DNA of 52,517 nt, from contig CASEYC010000034.1 of assembly GCA_949292025.1 (NCBI GenBank), positions 1 to 52,517 of the forward strand, read 5' to 3'. The notes below the pieces were generated by a model. It made no database searches, had not been told where the DNA came from, and worked only from the letters and a program-made list of their open reading frames with translations. Of this stretch, positions 23,835 through 34,951 are shown piece by piece. The DNA comes from an uncultured Bacteroides sp. GTDB taxonomy: Bacteria > Bacteroidota > Bacteroidia > Bacteroidales > Bacteroidaceae. The position numbers and the translations under genes are program-made. The first letter of the stretch is position 1; every line of letters begins with the position of its first letter.

Positions 23835-23842
23835 TATCTTTG
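23835..23842 (+). promoter_or_regulatory. Promoter element of rsfS-ftsH-cdsA
   Basis: TATCTTTG, 29 bases before the rsfS ATG; excludes the long upstream open frame that runs through the tRNA region. Confidence 0.72.
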
Positions 23843-23871
23843 CCCTCAATTTTAACCAGATTGCATATAGA

Positions 23872-24231
23872 ATGAACGAAACAGAAAGACTTATTCAACA
23901 AATCACAGAAGGTATTCAAGATAAGAAAGGAAAAAACATCGTCATTGCCGACCTCACCAAGATAGAAGACACCATTTGCAATTATTTCGTCATCTGCCAA
24001 GGAAATTCCCCCAGCCAAGTCACGGCCATCGTGGAGTCCGTAAGGGATTTTGCACGCAAAGGCGCCAACATCAAGCCCTTTGCCATAGACGGCTTGCGCA
24101 ATGCCGAATGGGTGGCCATGGACTATGCCGACATCCTGGTACACGTGTTCCTGCCTGAAGCCCGGAACTTCTACAACCTGGAAACACTGTGGGCCGATGC
24201 CAAACTAACCCAAGTACCTGACCTTGATTAA
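23872..24231 (+). CDS. rsfS: Ribosome silencing factor
   Basis: 119 residues from ATG 23872. RsfS/Iojap fold: KKGKNIVIADLTKIEDTICNYFVICQGNSPSQVTAIVESV, then AIDGLRNAEWVAMDYADILVHVFLPEARNFYNLETLWADA. The W-x-x-x-DY-x-D-x-x-VH-x-F segment is the family signature. It binds ribosomal protein uL14 and blocks subunit joining in stationary phase (family knowledge). First gene of an apparent rsfS-ftsH-cdsA operon; ftsH begins 10 bp downstream. Confidence 0.95.
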   Translation: MNETERLIQQITEGIQDKKGKNIVIADLTKIEDTICNYFVICQGNSPSQVTAIVESVRDFARKGANIKPFAIDGLRNAEWVAMDYADILVHVFLPEARNFYNLETLWADAKLTQVPDLD

Positions 24232-24241
24232 TTGTAAACGT

Positions 24242-26323
<2,082 letters not shown>

Positions 26324-26353
26324 TATAGGAAAATTCTTAAACGGTAAGTCATT

Positions 26354-27193
26354 ATGAAGAGCAACCTCATACAGCGTACCATTACAGGCATATTGTTCGT
26401 GGCCGTCCTGGTGGGAGCCATCCTTTGGAGCCCCATCTCGTTTGGCATCCTGTTTGCCCTCATCAGCGCCTTGTCCGTCCGCGAGTTCGGACACCTGATG
26501 AACCAAAGCGGCCAAGTGGAAATCAACCGGAACATCGCCTCCTTGGCGGGAGCCTACCTGTTCCTGGCCTTGATGGCTTTCTGCACCCAGGTGACGGACG
26601 CACGGGTATTCCTACCCTACCTGTTGCTGTTGCTCTACCTGATGATTACGGAATTGTATCTGAAGAAAAAGAACCCATTGGGCAACTGGGCCTTCACGAT
26701 GCTGAGCCAGCTCTATGTGGCCCTGCCCTTTGCCTTGCTCAACGTGCTGGCTTTCCACAACGACCCGGCGGCCAGCAGCGTCAGCTACAACCCGATGCTG
26801 CCGCTGTCGGTCTTCATCTTCATCTGGCTGAGCGACACGGGCGCCTATTGCGTGGGCTCGCTCATCGGCAAGCACCGCCTGTTCGAGCGCATTTCACCTA
26901 AAAAGTCATGGGAAGGAAGCGTAGGCGGCGGCGTGTTCGCCATGGTCGCCTCGCTGGTGTTCGCCCATTATTTTCCTTTCCTCCATGAGTGGGAATGGAT
27001 AGGGTTGGCACTGACAGTCGTGGTGTTCGGCACGTGGGGCGACCTGACCGAATCGCTGATGAAGCGCCAACTGGGCATCAAGGATTCCGGCAATATCCTG
27101 CCGGGACACGGCGGCATGCTGGACCGCTTTGACAGCGCGTTGATGGCCATACCTGCCGCCGTGGTCTACCTGTATGCAGTGACGGTGATTTAA
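26354..27193 (+). CDS. cdsA: Phosphatidate cytidylyltransferase
   Basis: 279 residues, about eight membrane helices. Makes CDP-diacylglycerol for phospholipid synthesis. The C-terminal signature is complete: KKSWEGSVGGG, then GDLTESLMKRQLGIKDSGNILPGHGGMLDRFDS. The start ATG at 26354 gives the usual short basic N terminus. Last gene of the rsfS-ftsH-cdsA run. Its TAA overlaps the convergent NigD-like gene's stop in the palindrome TTAA, leaving no room for a terminator. Confidence 0.95.
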   Translation: MKSNLIQRTITGILFVAVLVGAILWSPISFGILFALISALSVREFGHLMNQSGQVEINRNIASLAGAYLFLALMAFCTQVTDARVFLPYLLLLLYLMITELYLKKKNPLGNWAFTMLSQLYVALPFALLNVLAFHNDPAASSVSYNPMLPLSVFIFIWLSDTGAYCVGSLIGKHRLFERISPKKSWEGSVGGGVFAMVASLVFAHYFPFLHEWEWIGLALTVVVFGTWGDLTESLMKRQLGIKDSGNILPGHGGMLDRFDSALMAIPAAVVYLYAVTVI

Positions 27194-27894
27194 TACTCAC
27201 CCTCCTGCACAAGGGTGTACACCAGTTCCTTTTCGCCTTCACCCGCCAAGTTTACTTTCAGACAAATGCCCCTGAAACCGGCAGGGAAGGACAATGCACT
27301 CAAGTTGTATGACACCATGCTGTAAGAGCCCGGAGTTTCCACATTTATTTGTGTGTTGCAGCGAAGTTCCAAGTCATAGTATCCGTCTTCGCCCATGACG
27401 AACTCCGGGGCATCGGTCTGTTGCGGACACACCAGGCTTACGCTGGTTGTAAAGGGCAGACGCTCCACGAAAGACACGTTCAGATAGCCGTTGCCGATGG
27501 TGATACCATCCGCAGTGGTAGGCACAGCATCATTTCCAAACTTGTCTTCATCCTCCGGGGTCATCAACTCCACATTCTTGGTCAACACATTCTGCATTTG
27601 CAGGATTTTCACGGCATGGTCATAGCCGGCATAATCATCCCACAACGGATTGAACACCGTGACCACCCGCTGCCCGTCAATGGGCACATACCAGCCCATG
27701 TCCGTATTTACCGGCCAGCAAGTGCCCCACACATCACAATCCAAATAGAATCCGTTTGCGCCGACAGTGCGCACCGTGGCCAACTGGGGCGCAGTAAAGT
27801 CGCCCAAGGAATATCCGTCACCATCGCCACACGACTGGAAAGCCAGGCATACGGCCAGGCAAATTACGCTCCATACATAAGTTATCTTCTTCAT
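27190..27894 (-). CDS. NigD-like lipoprotein
   Basis: 234 residues; the lipoprotein signal ends LAFQSC (Cys at about 22), followed by GDGDGYSLGDF, typical of NigD-like proteins. The N-terminal OB-like part has the family's FYLDCDVWGTCWPVN and QRVVTVFNPLWDD segments. The C-terminal beta-sandwich starts near GNGYLNVSFVERLP. The family is named after NigD of the B. fragilis nigrescin locus; molecular role unknown. Convergent with cdsA, sharing a four-base stop overlap; lpxB lies upstream on the same strand after about 100 bp that hold a hairpin. Confidence 0.85.
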   Translation of the reverse strand: MKKITYVWSVICLAVCLAFQSCGDGDGYSLGDFTAPQLATVRTVGANGFYLDCDVWGTCWPVNTDMGWYVPIDGQRVVTVFNPLWDDYAGYDHAVKILQMQNVLTKNVELMTPEDEDKFGNDAVPTTADGITIGNGYLNVSFVERLPFTTSVSLVCPQQTDAPEFVMGEDGYYDLELRCNTQINVETPGSYSMVSYNLSALSFPAGFRGICLKVNLAGEGEKELVYTLVQEGEY

Positions 27895-27934
27895 ATTGCT
27901 TTTGTTTTAATTGGTTTCTATAGCAGAAAACGAA

Positions 27935-27962
27935 CAAGCCGGGCATTTACTGCACCGGCTTG
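27935..27962 (-). terminator. Hairpin after lpxB
   Basis: CAAGCCGGGCA (27935-27945) pairs with TGCACCGGCTTG (27951-27962) across a short loop; on the minus strand it is followed by TTCGTTTTC. Probable weak terminator for lpxB. Confidence 0.6.
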
Positions 27963-27993
27963 CATTTGTTTAACATTAAATAGGGATGGACAA

Positions 27994-29142
27994 CTATGAA
28001 TGGGCTTTCTGCAAGAGTCCCACCATCTGCCGGGCGGCACGCATCGGCGCACCGGGTTCACCCAAGCGGCGGGCCATCTCGTCGTAACCGTCACGGAGTT
28101 CATTTTTCCGCTTCGGGTCATGCAGCAACCGTTGCAGTTCGCCGCGCATCTGCTCCACGGTCATCGTGTCGGCCACCAGCTCCCGCACCACCTCTTTCCC
28201 GGCAATCAGATTGACCAACGAGATATAAGGCACTTTCAGGACGTGCCGCTTCAGGAAAGCAATCAACTTGGGCAAGGGGGTATGGTAGCACACGGCCTGG
28301 GGCACCCGGAAGAGTGCCGCCTCCAGCGTGGCCGTGCCCGACGTGACCAAAGCGGCCGTGGCGTGGGACAGCAGCGGATAGGTCTGCCCGAACAGCACCT
28401 TCACCGGGGCATTGCCCGCATAGAGGCGATAATAATCCGCCTCGATGCCGGGCGCACCGGCCACCACCAGTTGGCAATCCCCCGCAACCGAAGAAGCTGC
28501 CCGAATCATGTCCGGCAAGTTGTCCTTGATTTCCTGCTTGCGGCTGCCGGCCAGCAAGGCGACAATCGGCTTGTCTTCCAATCCATTGGAAGCGACGAAT
28601 TCATCGAAAGTCCCCGCATAGGAAGCCTTGAAGGCCTCCACCTCATCCACCGTGGGATTGCCCACATAGTGAATGGGATAGCCGTGTTTCCGCTCGAAGA
28701 AATCCACCTCGAAGGGCAGGATGGAGAACAACTCATCCACGTCCCGCCGGATGTTCTTGATGCGGTATTCCTTCCACGCCCATATCTTCGGGGAAATGTA
28801 ATAGTAGACGGGGATGTCCGTATGCGCATGCACGTGCTTGGCAATCTTCAGGTTGAAGCCCGGATAGTCCACCAGTATCACCACATCGGGATGCCAGGCC
28901 GTGATGTCGTCCTTGCACTGCTTCATGGCGGCAAAAATGGTGCGCAGGTGGAGCAGGACGGGGATGAAGCCCATATAGGCCAAGTCCTTGTAGTGCTTCA
29001 CCCGCGTGCCGCCGACCGCCGCCATCAGGTCGCCGCCGAAGAAGCGGAATTCCGCCTGCGGGTCTTCCCGTTGCAGGGCGGCCATCAGGTGCGAGGCGTG
29101 CAGGTCGCCGGAGGCTTCGCCGACTATGAGGTAATACTTCAT
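27994..29142 (-). CDS. lpxB: Lipid-A-disaccharide synthase
   Basis: 382 residues. GT19 glycosyltransferase that joins UDP-2,3-diacylglucosamine to lipid X in lipid A assembly at the inner face of the cytoplasmic membrane. The N-terminal GEASGDLHASHLMAAL motif is diagnostic, followed by FFGGDLMAAVGG and YISPKIWAWKEYRIKNIRRDVDELFSILPFE. The C-terminal half has VALLAGSRKQEIKDNLPDM and VTSGTATLEAAL, the nucleotide-sugar site. It starts five bases after the surE stop (minus strand), so surE-lpxB form an operon, as in other Bacteroides. Confidence 0.96.
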   Translation of the reverse strand: MKYYLIVGEASGDLHASHLMAALQREDPQAEFRFFGGDLMAAVGGTRVKHYKDLAYMGFIPVLLHLRTIFAAMKQCKDDITAWHPDVVILVDYPGFNLKIAKHVHAHTDIPVYYYISPKIWAWKEYRIKNIRRDVDELFSILPFEVDFFERKHGYPIHYVGNPTVDEVEAFKASYAGTFDEFVASNGLEDKPIVALLAGSRKQEIKDNLPDMIRAASSVAGDCQLVVAGAPGIEADYYRLYAGNAPVKVLFGQTYPLLSHATAALVTSGTATLEAALFRVPQAVCYHTPLPKLIAFLKRHVLKVPYISLVNLIAGKEVVRELVADTMTVEQMRGELQRLLHDPKRKNELRDGYDEMARRLGEPGAPMRAARQMVGLLQKAHS

Positions 29143-29146
29143 GGGG

Positions 29147-29911
29147 TCAGAACCAGGATTTCAGTTCGTCCATCAGGCCGTAGGCGGTGACGTCCACGGT
29201 GGTGGGCGTGATGGCGATGTAGCCGTTGTCCAACGCCCAGTGGTCGGTTTCCTCGTTGTCCGGCTCGGCGTTCTCGAAGTTGCCCGTCAGCCAATAGTAA
29301 TGGGCGTCATCCTTGTGGGCGAAGTTCTCCCACTCGTTCACCCACTGCCCCTTGGTCTGGCGGCAGACGCGCACGCCCTTCAGCTCCTTGACGGCGGGAA
29401 TGTTGACGTTGAGGCAGGTCAGGGCGGGGAGGCCCTTTTCCAGCACCTTGCGCGCCAGGTCGCGGATATACTCTCCCGCAGGCTCGAAGTCGGCGTTGGG
29501 GTCGTGGCTGCAAATGGAGAAGCCGATGGAGGGAACGCCCTTCAGGCAACCTTCCATCACCACACCCATCGTGCCGGAATAGTGCACGTTGACGGCCGAG
29601 TTGTCCCCGTGGTTGATGCCGCCCACCACCAGCGAAGGCTTGCGGTCCAGCACGGTGTGGAAAGCCAGCTTAACGCAATCCGCCGGCGTGCCCGAACATT
29701 TGTAGACGGTCAGGCCCACCTCCTTGCGCAACAACTGGTAATGAATGGGTTCCTTCACCGTCAGCGAACAGGCGGTGCCCGAACGCGCCATGTCGGGAGC
29801 CATTACCACAATCTCGCCCAGCGGGCGGAGGAACTTGATTAACTCGCTGATTCCCTTGGCCGTGATGCCATCGTCATTGGAAACCAGTATCAAAGGTCTT
29901 TGATTTTCCAT
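29147..29911 (-). CDS. surE: 5'-nucleotidase SurE
   Basis: 254 residues. Metal-dependent survival-protein phosphatase acting on nucleoside monophosphates. The N-terminal [18 protein letters not shown] carries the Asp-Asp metal pair; [15 protein letters not shown] and [31 protein letters not shown] are conserved metal and substrate loops. It ends near [11 protein letters not shown]. It has its own promoter and is followed immediately by lpxB. Confidence 0.95.
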   Translation of the reverse strand: MENQRPLILVSNDDGITAKGISELIKFLRPLGEIVVMAPDMARSGTACSLTVKEPIHYQLLRKEVGLTVYKCSGTPADCVKLAFHTVLDRKPSLVVGGINHGDNSAVNVHYSGTMGVVMEGCLKGVPSIGFSICSHDPNADFEPAGEYIRDLARKVLEKGLPALTCLNVNIPAVKELKGVRVCRQTKGQWVNEWENFAHKDDAHYYWLTGNFENAEPDNEETDHWALDNGYIAITPTTVDVTAYGLMDELKSWF

Positions 29912-29943
29912 TGCTCTATGCTTTTTGCTATGTTTGTAGTGGG

Positions 29944-29951
29944 CAAAGATA
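29944..29951 (-). promoter_or_regulatory. Promoter element of surE-lpxB
   Basis: CAAAGATA on the plus strand, i.e. TATCTTTG on the minus strand, 32 bases before the surE ATG. Confidence 0.7.
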
Positions 29952-30008
29952 CATCAATTTACCGACAAACAAGAACATCCCCCGGGCGAAATGACGTTTT
30001 TTAGCGCA

Positions 30009-30083
30009 ACAAAGTGTTCCATGGCTGCGAAACAAAACGCGGATTACAACGGGCCTTGTCACGCCCGTGTAATCCGTGCCTGA
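30009..30083. repeat. Degenerate relics of two repeat families
   Basis: 30009-30032 (CAAAGTGTTCCATGGCTGCGAAAC) resembles one unit junction of the array at 45048 (CAAAGTGTTCCAGGGCGCGAAAC). Next to it, 30037-30080 is a decayed 9-mer palindrome: ACGCGGATTACAACGGG against CGCCCGTGTAATCCGTGCC. The two families are side by side in the surE-GH89 spacer. Confidence 0.6.
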
Positions 30084-30105
30084 AAACAATCAATTTACAC
30101 TCCCG

Positions 30106-32259
30106 TCAACGGGCTATTTCCTCATAAACCTCGCGGGCCGTGTCCAGCACATCCCCTTCCGGAGCAGCGGAATAGGCATTGTGCTGCAACGTCCAGGCTT
30201 CTTCCAACGCATAGAAGTCAATGGCCTGCGGTGCCTCCCCCTCCAACTGGCGGGCCAGCCCATCGAAGTAGGTCTTCCAACGCATATAGTAGAAGTCGCG
30301 CAGAAGCCCGTTCCACTCCTTGTGGGCATAATCGCGCAGGCCTCCGTCATCGGCCGTGACGCGGTTGCCCCACGTGGTGATTTGCACACGGGCGTTCCAC
30401 TCGTAGCGGTCCTTCTCCTCGGGCGTATGCCCCAAGGAACGCGCACGCTCAATCCATTGGCCCACCTTGAATTCAGGACGTGTGGCAAGCAGCTTGTCCT
30501 GCAAGAGAATCAGGTCGAGGAAGCGGCGGGAAGCGGCGGCAAACAGTTCCTTGTCCCCGGCCTTGAACGCGCTGACCACCACCGGATAGACCAGACGGCC
30601 CTTCTCGGCCACGGCCTGGCGCACGATGTCCACCAGGTCGTACTCGAAGTTGTTGTTGCCCCGGAACTCCTCGGCATGTTCCAGCAGGATGCCCGCCGCG
30701 CGGATGATGTCCATCGGTTCGTAATAGTCCGACATCTCGGACCACGTGGACACCTGATAGGCCTGCAACGAAGGACGGGCGCAAAGCACAGACTCGTGCG
30801 TGCCCTGCTGGGTGGAGCCGTCCGGACAGGCATAGATGGTATTGCTCAGCAGCGTCCAAGCTTCCAGCACCCGTGCATCGGCCTTGCCATAGCGGGCTTT
30901 CAAGTAGCCGGCCAGCCATTCGTCTTTCGTGAAACGGGCCTCGCGCCAAGGCAGCTCGGTCACCAGTTCATACATCACAGGGTTGTTCTCGATGCCCTCC
31001 GGCGTCAGTCCCACACCGCGCAAGGTCGTGCCGAAAGGGCTTTCCTTGGCCTTGTAGAACCCGTCGATGACGTGGGCCATCTTGCCGTGCAGGCCGACGT
31101 TGCCGCCATAGTTCAGCAACATGCAGTAGAGCCACTCGTGCCCGTCGAAGCCGTTCTTGCGATACCACGAAGACGAGGGGTCGCCCCATTGCGGACGGCT
31201 TTCGGAATAGAGGTCGAGCACAAGCATGTCGCCCTGCGGCACGCCCTTCAGCATCTGCGGGCGCGGATTGGCCCCCCAGGCCTGCACCACCCAGACGGCC
31301 TTCGGATTGTTCCGCTTCATGGCATCCCGGATGGCCCGTCCCGTGGCTTCCAAATCCACACCTTTCACGCTGCCTCCCTCGTGGGAGGGGTCCATGCAGT
31401 AATAATCGGCCTTGCCGAAGAGGCGGTTCATCTCTTTATAATATAAGGAAGCAATCTCCTGGAAACGCTCGTCCGTGGGTTGCAGGAAGGCGGGACGATG
31501 GAAGCCGTTCCACAGGCCCGGATCGGTGACGTTCACTCCCAATTTCTCCTTGGCATCGTGCGGCAACATGCCGGAATAGCCGGGCAGCACGGGCCGGATG
31601 CCGTACTCGCGCATCCGCTTCAGGATTTTCTTCTGCAGGGCCACGCGGTCCTCATACCATTGGTCGCTGTTGGGGCCGCCCCACCCTTCGAGGTTGTTCA
31701 TCAGCCACCAGGCCTGGAAAGCCGGACCGGCAATGAAGGCATTGGCCTCGTCCTTGGTATAGCCCAGCTTCAGCAGGACATTGCGCCACACGGTGTCGGC
31801 TCCCACCAACGCCAGCGGCAGGTTGATGCCGTGCAGGGCCATCCAGTCAATCTCCTGTTCCCAGCGTGCCCAGTCCCAGAAAGCCATGCTGTAGGAGTGG
31901 GTGCAGTAGTTCAGGTAATAGCGGTCATGCAACGCCGTCTCATGCCGTTCTTTCCGAGAAACCGGCGGAAGCACGTCGGGCAGCGGGGCTTTCATGCAGT
32001 TCCATGACAGATGGATGCCCGCATGATACTTCAGGTACCAGTGGATGCCGGTGGCGATGCTGACGTAGTTGTTGCCGCGCACCACGACCTTGTTGCCCGC
32101 CTGGTCCAACTCGAAAAAGTCGGTGTCCCCGCGTTGCAACTCAATTTTGAACTTGCCCGACGCGCCCGGGTCGATGCGTTCCAACAAGCCGGTTATCGGC
32201 GATGCCTGTGCCAGACCCATGGTCAGACAGAAGGCGAAGAGTAGAAAGAGTTTTCTCAT
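30106..32259 (-). CDS. Alpha-N-acetylglucosaminidase, GH89
   Basis: 717 residues with a Sec signal (MRKLFLLFAFCLTMGLAQA). GH89/NAGLU domains in order: N-terminal domain to about 75 (VVRGNNYVSIATGIHWYLKYHAGIHLSWN), TIM barrel from about 110 (YYLNYCTHSYSMAFWDWARWEQEIDWMALHGINLPLALVG is the family hallmark, followed by the AFQAWWLMNNLEGWGGP block), then MDPSHEGGSVKGVD and TPEGIENNPVMYELVTELPW (catalytic region), and a helical C-terminal domain. Cleaves terminal alpha-GlcNAc from host glycans such as gastric-type mucin or heparan fragments. Last gene of the PUL, suggesting its substrate. Confidence 0.93.
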   Translation of the reverse strand: MRKLFLLFAFCLTMGLAQASPITGLLERIDPGASGKFKIELQRGDTDFFELDQAGNKVVVRGNNYVSIATGIHWYLKYHAGIHLSWNCMKAPLPDVLPPVSRKERHETALHDRYYLNYCTHSYSMAFWDWARWEQEIDWMALHGINLPLALVGADTVWRNVLLKLGYTKDEANAFIAGPAFQAWWLMNNLEGWGGPNSDQWYEDRVALQKKILKRMREYGIRPVLPGYSGMLPHDAKEKLGVNVTDPGLWNGFHRPAFLQPTDERFQEIASLYYKEMNRLFGKADYYCMDPSHEGGSVKGVDLEATGRAIRDAMKRNNPKAVWVVQAWGANPRPQMLKGVPQGDMLVLDLYSESRPQWGDPSSSWYRKNGFDGHEWLYCMLLNYGGNVGLHGKMAHVIDGFYKAKESPFGTTLRGVGLTPEGIENNPVMYELVTELPWREARFTKDEWLAGYLKARYGKADARVLEAWTLLSNTIYACPDGSTQQGTHESVLCARPSLQAYQVSTWSEMSDYYEPMDIIRAAGILLEHAEEFRGNNNFEYDLVDIVRQAVAEKGRLVYPVVVSAFKAGDKELFAAASRRFLDLILLQDKLLATRPEFKVGQWIERARSLGHTPEEKDRYEWNARVQITTWGNRVTADDGGLRDYAHKEWNGLLRDFYYMRWKTYFDGLARQLEGEAPQAIDFYALEEAWTLQHNAYSAAPEGDVLDTAREVYEEIAR

Positions 32260-32341
32260 TGGTTTGAAATTAAGTCTATATATTCTATGTCATCATCCCG
32301 TCTTGCGGAGGAACCACACCCGTCTCCAGGAGTAAGCCTGA

Positions 32342-32471
32342 CCTGCATAGGAAGGAGGATAGGAATCAATGCCAATGATTCCCCCAATCAATGCCGATGA
32401 TTCCCCCCAATCAATGCCATTGATTCTCCCCAATCAATGCCATTGATTCCTATCCTACTTCCCATGCAAGG
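32342..32471. repeat. 22/23-bp tandem array 3 with outer inverted repeat
   Basis: Four units start at 32364, 32386, 32409 and 32432 (periods 22, 23, 23). Each has the near-palindromic 17-bp core AATCAATGCCATTGATT, with C-rich linkers of 5-6 bases. Outer arms AGGATAGGAATCAATG (32356-32371) and CATTGATTCCTATCCT (32441-32456) are perfect complements and pairing continues with mismatches to about 32342/32471. Located between the 798-residue gene and the GH89 gene, inside the PUL. Confidence 0.92.
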
Positions 32472-32505
32472 GGCGGCCACATCCGTAGCCATCCAGGCAG
32501 GCTTC

Positions 32506-34902
32506 CTACCATTGCCCCGCATAGATGTCTTCCCCGAACGCCCAGCCCAGGTAATCCGGTTCCAAATCACGGGTTTGCCCACGGAAAGATACCTTATAAG
32601 CGTTCCGGAGGTTGCAATGCAGGTTGGTCATTTGCTTCTCGTCCGCCTTCACTTCCAGCGTATGGCCCCGGCGGGTCACCCGGCAGTTGTAGCCAACGAC
32701 CGTGCCGTCCGCGCGCTCCACGACAAAAGCGTTTGTCAGCATGGCCTCGCTCAGGAACTTGAACACCTCGTGCACATCATTATCCTGTGTGTTCACTCCC
32801 TGCCAGTCACTGATCATGTTGACATACTGCTCGCCGATGACAAACGTGCGTGTCTCATACAAGTCCGGATGCGGATTGCCAAAGCTCAACGAGTCTGCCG
32901 TCACGTGGGTGTCTGCGCTGCAAGTCTGGCGCACCTTCAAGTAGGGGTCCACCACGAAAGCCCAACGTAAATTTCCCGTCCGATAGTCTATCAGGTTCGA
33001 GAAGGCACCCATCACGTTGTATGTCTCACGCAACCAACGCTCATCGCCCGTCAGCAGATAGGCGTAATAGGTGGCGTATGCACGCCATCCGCTCCAGCCG
33101 TGGGGCGAGTTGAACATGTTGGGCAGCATCTGCACATCGTATTGCGCCTCCCAATAACGCATCGTGCCTCCGCGGCGGCGGGCATCGGGCACACGGAGTT
33201 GGGTCAGGCAATCGTGGCTGCGCAGGATTTGCAACATGGCATCCGTATAATGCTTGCGGGCAGCCTCATCGGACTGCATCAGTCCCAACATGCCTATCTG
33301 TAAGGCCGAGCAGGAAACCATGCCGTCCTCGAAGGTCAGCTCGCCTTCCGTCTCAAAGTCGCCTTGCGCACTTACCAACTGGTCGATGGCACGCTTGGCG
33401 GAAGCGTAATGCCGCTCGGCGGCCTCTTTCCAGGCCAGGTCTTGCTTGCCCAGTTCCTCTTCCATCAAAGCCAGTTCCAGGATGTTCTTGGCCACATAAA
33501 TCACGCTGGTATAGACGGTATTATGATTGACGTAAGCCCCATCCTCACGCTGCCAGGTCTTTATCAGCCAGTCGGCCAGACGCGCGGCCTTCTTCAAGTC
33601 TTCCACATCCCGGTAGGCAGCATATTTGTACACCAGCAGGTTGATGGTGCCCGACGTGTTTTGGATACGGGAGACATGGTACTTAGGCTCCATCTTCACC
33701 GTGTCGTGCAGGAGGTCGAACAGATAGTCGAAGCGGTCGCGCAGTTTGTTATCCAACTCCTTTTCCGGGAAATGCTTCGCCGCCTCGAAAGCGGAATAGA
33801 AACCATACCAGCTCTCGATGTGCGAGGTGGCTTTCTGATGATACTTCCAGGCATTGGCACGGGCCTGCTCCAGCGTCCATTGCCACGAAGCGTGGGCGGA
33901 AAGGACGCCTTCGGCCACCTTGTCACCCTCCACGGCACGCACGGTATAAAGCCCCACTTGGGGCAAAGTGCAGGCCATCCGTTGCACGTCGCCCGCATGG
34001 GATGTCTTCTGCAAGGGCAACTCGCGCCCTTGGTCATCACTGACTGTCACAACGGCATCCGCGGACAAGACATCAAACGAGATTTCCTCGCCGGGACGGC
34101 ATGTGGTCTGCGGCATCCGGAGCACCGGCACCCCGGCCAACTGATGGACGTTTTCCTCAAATTCCTCCGGCCGGTCAATATCCACCAAAGCGATAATCCA
34201 AGTCTTGGACTCGCCTTGCTCCAGCATCCACAAGTCCTGCGGATGGCGTTCGGGCAGAGGCAAGGCATTCATCAAGTCAAGGTTCAGCGATTCGATGCGG
34301 TGCCCCATGAACCAATGGGGAGCCGGGTCCTGATAGCCCAGGTTGTATTCCACGCTCCACGAAGCCACGGGCTGGGGCGACACGATGCCCAACGTATGTC
34401 CGGCGGGCGTTTGCAGATAGCCATAGAAATGCGTCTGCTCACAACGCATCAAGGTCGGGAAGTACTTGCCGAACCAGTCGGGATACTTGTCCATATACGT
34501 GTCGATGCCCAGGCGCAGACCGGCCTTCTCGGGTTGGAAAGGCACGTGCCCTTGGTTTATCAGGGTCACTTCCAGCGCAGGTTGCCCTTTCCACGCCTTG
34601 TAAGTCAGGCGGCACTCCACCTGGCCTATCACGGCCCGATAGGAACGGTAACCGTCCGGCATCCATTCCGCAGTCTGTGACTTGCCGTCCGTCACGGCAT
34701 AGAAAGAGGGTCCCGTAAATTGTCCGTCCGCACGGAAGAAGGGCACCGTATCGTTCCGCCCGCCTTCTTTGAACACAATCTGTTCCAAGCAGCCCCGGTC
34801 GGAAATACGGGCTTCCCAGTTCTTATGTTTCCAAATGGTGGACTGGGCCCATACGTCCAGACAGCAAAGACCCAATGCCATTCCTATCAACAGATTCTTC
34901 AT
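32506..34902 (-). CDS. Large secreted PUL protein, probable (alpha/alpha)-barrel hydrolase or lyase
   Basis: 798 residues with a Sec signal (MKNLLIGMALGLCCLDVWAQ). Residues about 20-330 look like beta-sandwich material (galactose-mutarotase-like: GRNDTVPFFRAD, LTYKAWKGQPALEVTLINQG, ESKTWIIALVDID). Residues about 335-700 are a run of paired helices (LIKTWQREDGAYVNHNTVYTSVIYVAKNILELALMEEELG, WSGWRAYATYYAYLLTGDERWLRETYNVMGAFSNLIDYRTG) like six-hairpin glycosidase folds. A short beta C-terminal tail follows. I do not recognise the family. Its place between GH89 and the DUF4832 proteins implies action on the same glycan. Confidence 0.8.
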   Translation of the reverse strand: MKNLLIGMALGLCCLDVWAQSTIWKHKNWEARISDRGCLEQIVFKEGGRNDTVPFFRADGQFTGPSFYAVTDGKSQTAEWMPDGYRSYRAVIGQVECRLTYKAWKGQPALEVTLINQGHVPFQPEKAGLRLGIDTYMDKYPDWFGKYFPTLMRCEQTHFYGYLQTPAGHTLGIVSPQPVASWSVEYNLGYQDPAPHWFMGHRIESLNLDLMNALPLPERHPQDLWMLEQGESKTWIIALVDIDRPEEFEENVHQLAGVPVLRMPQTTCRPGEEISFDVLSADAVVTVSDDQGRELPLQKTSHAGDVQRMACTLPQVGLYTVRAVEGDKVAEGVLSAHASWQWTLEQARANAWKYHQKATSHIESWYGFYSAFEAAKHFPEKELDNKLRDRFDYLFDLLHDTVKMEPKYHVSRIQNTSGTINLLVYKYAAYRDVEDLKKAARLADWLIKTWQREDGAYVNHNTVYTSVIYVAKNILELALMEEELGKQDLAWKEAAERHYASAKRAIDQLVSAQGDFETEGELTFEDGMVSCSALQIGMLGLMQSDEAARKHYTDAMLQILRSHDCLTQLRVPDARRRGGTMRYWEAQYDVQMLPNMFNSPHGWSGWRAYATYYAYLLTGDERWLRETYNVMGAFSNLIDYRTGNLRWAFVVDPYLKVRQTCSADTHVTADSLSFGNPHPDLYETRTFVIGEQYVNMISDWQGVNTQDNDVHEVFKFLSEAMLTNAFVVERADGTVVGYNCRVTRRGHTLEVKADEKQMTNLHCNLRNAYKVSFRGQTRDLEPDYLGWAFGEDIYAGQW

Positions 34903-34938
34903 AATTTACGATTCAGTTGCCAGTTCAATCAGCTGTTG

Positions 34939-34946
34939 CAAAAATA
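34939..34946 (-). promoter_or_regulatory. Possible promoter element of the 798-residue gene
   Basis: CAAAAATA on the plus strand, i.e. TATTTTTG on the minus strand, 36 bases before the ATG and 5 bases from the upstream stop. AT-rich context makes a chance match possible. Confidence 0.35.
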
Positions 34947-34951
34947 TAAAA

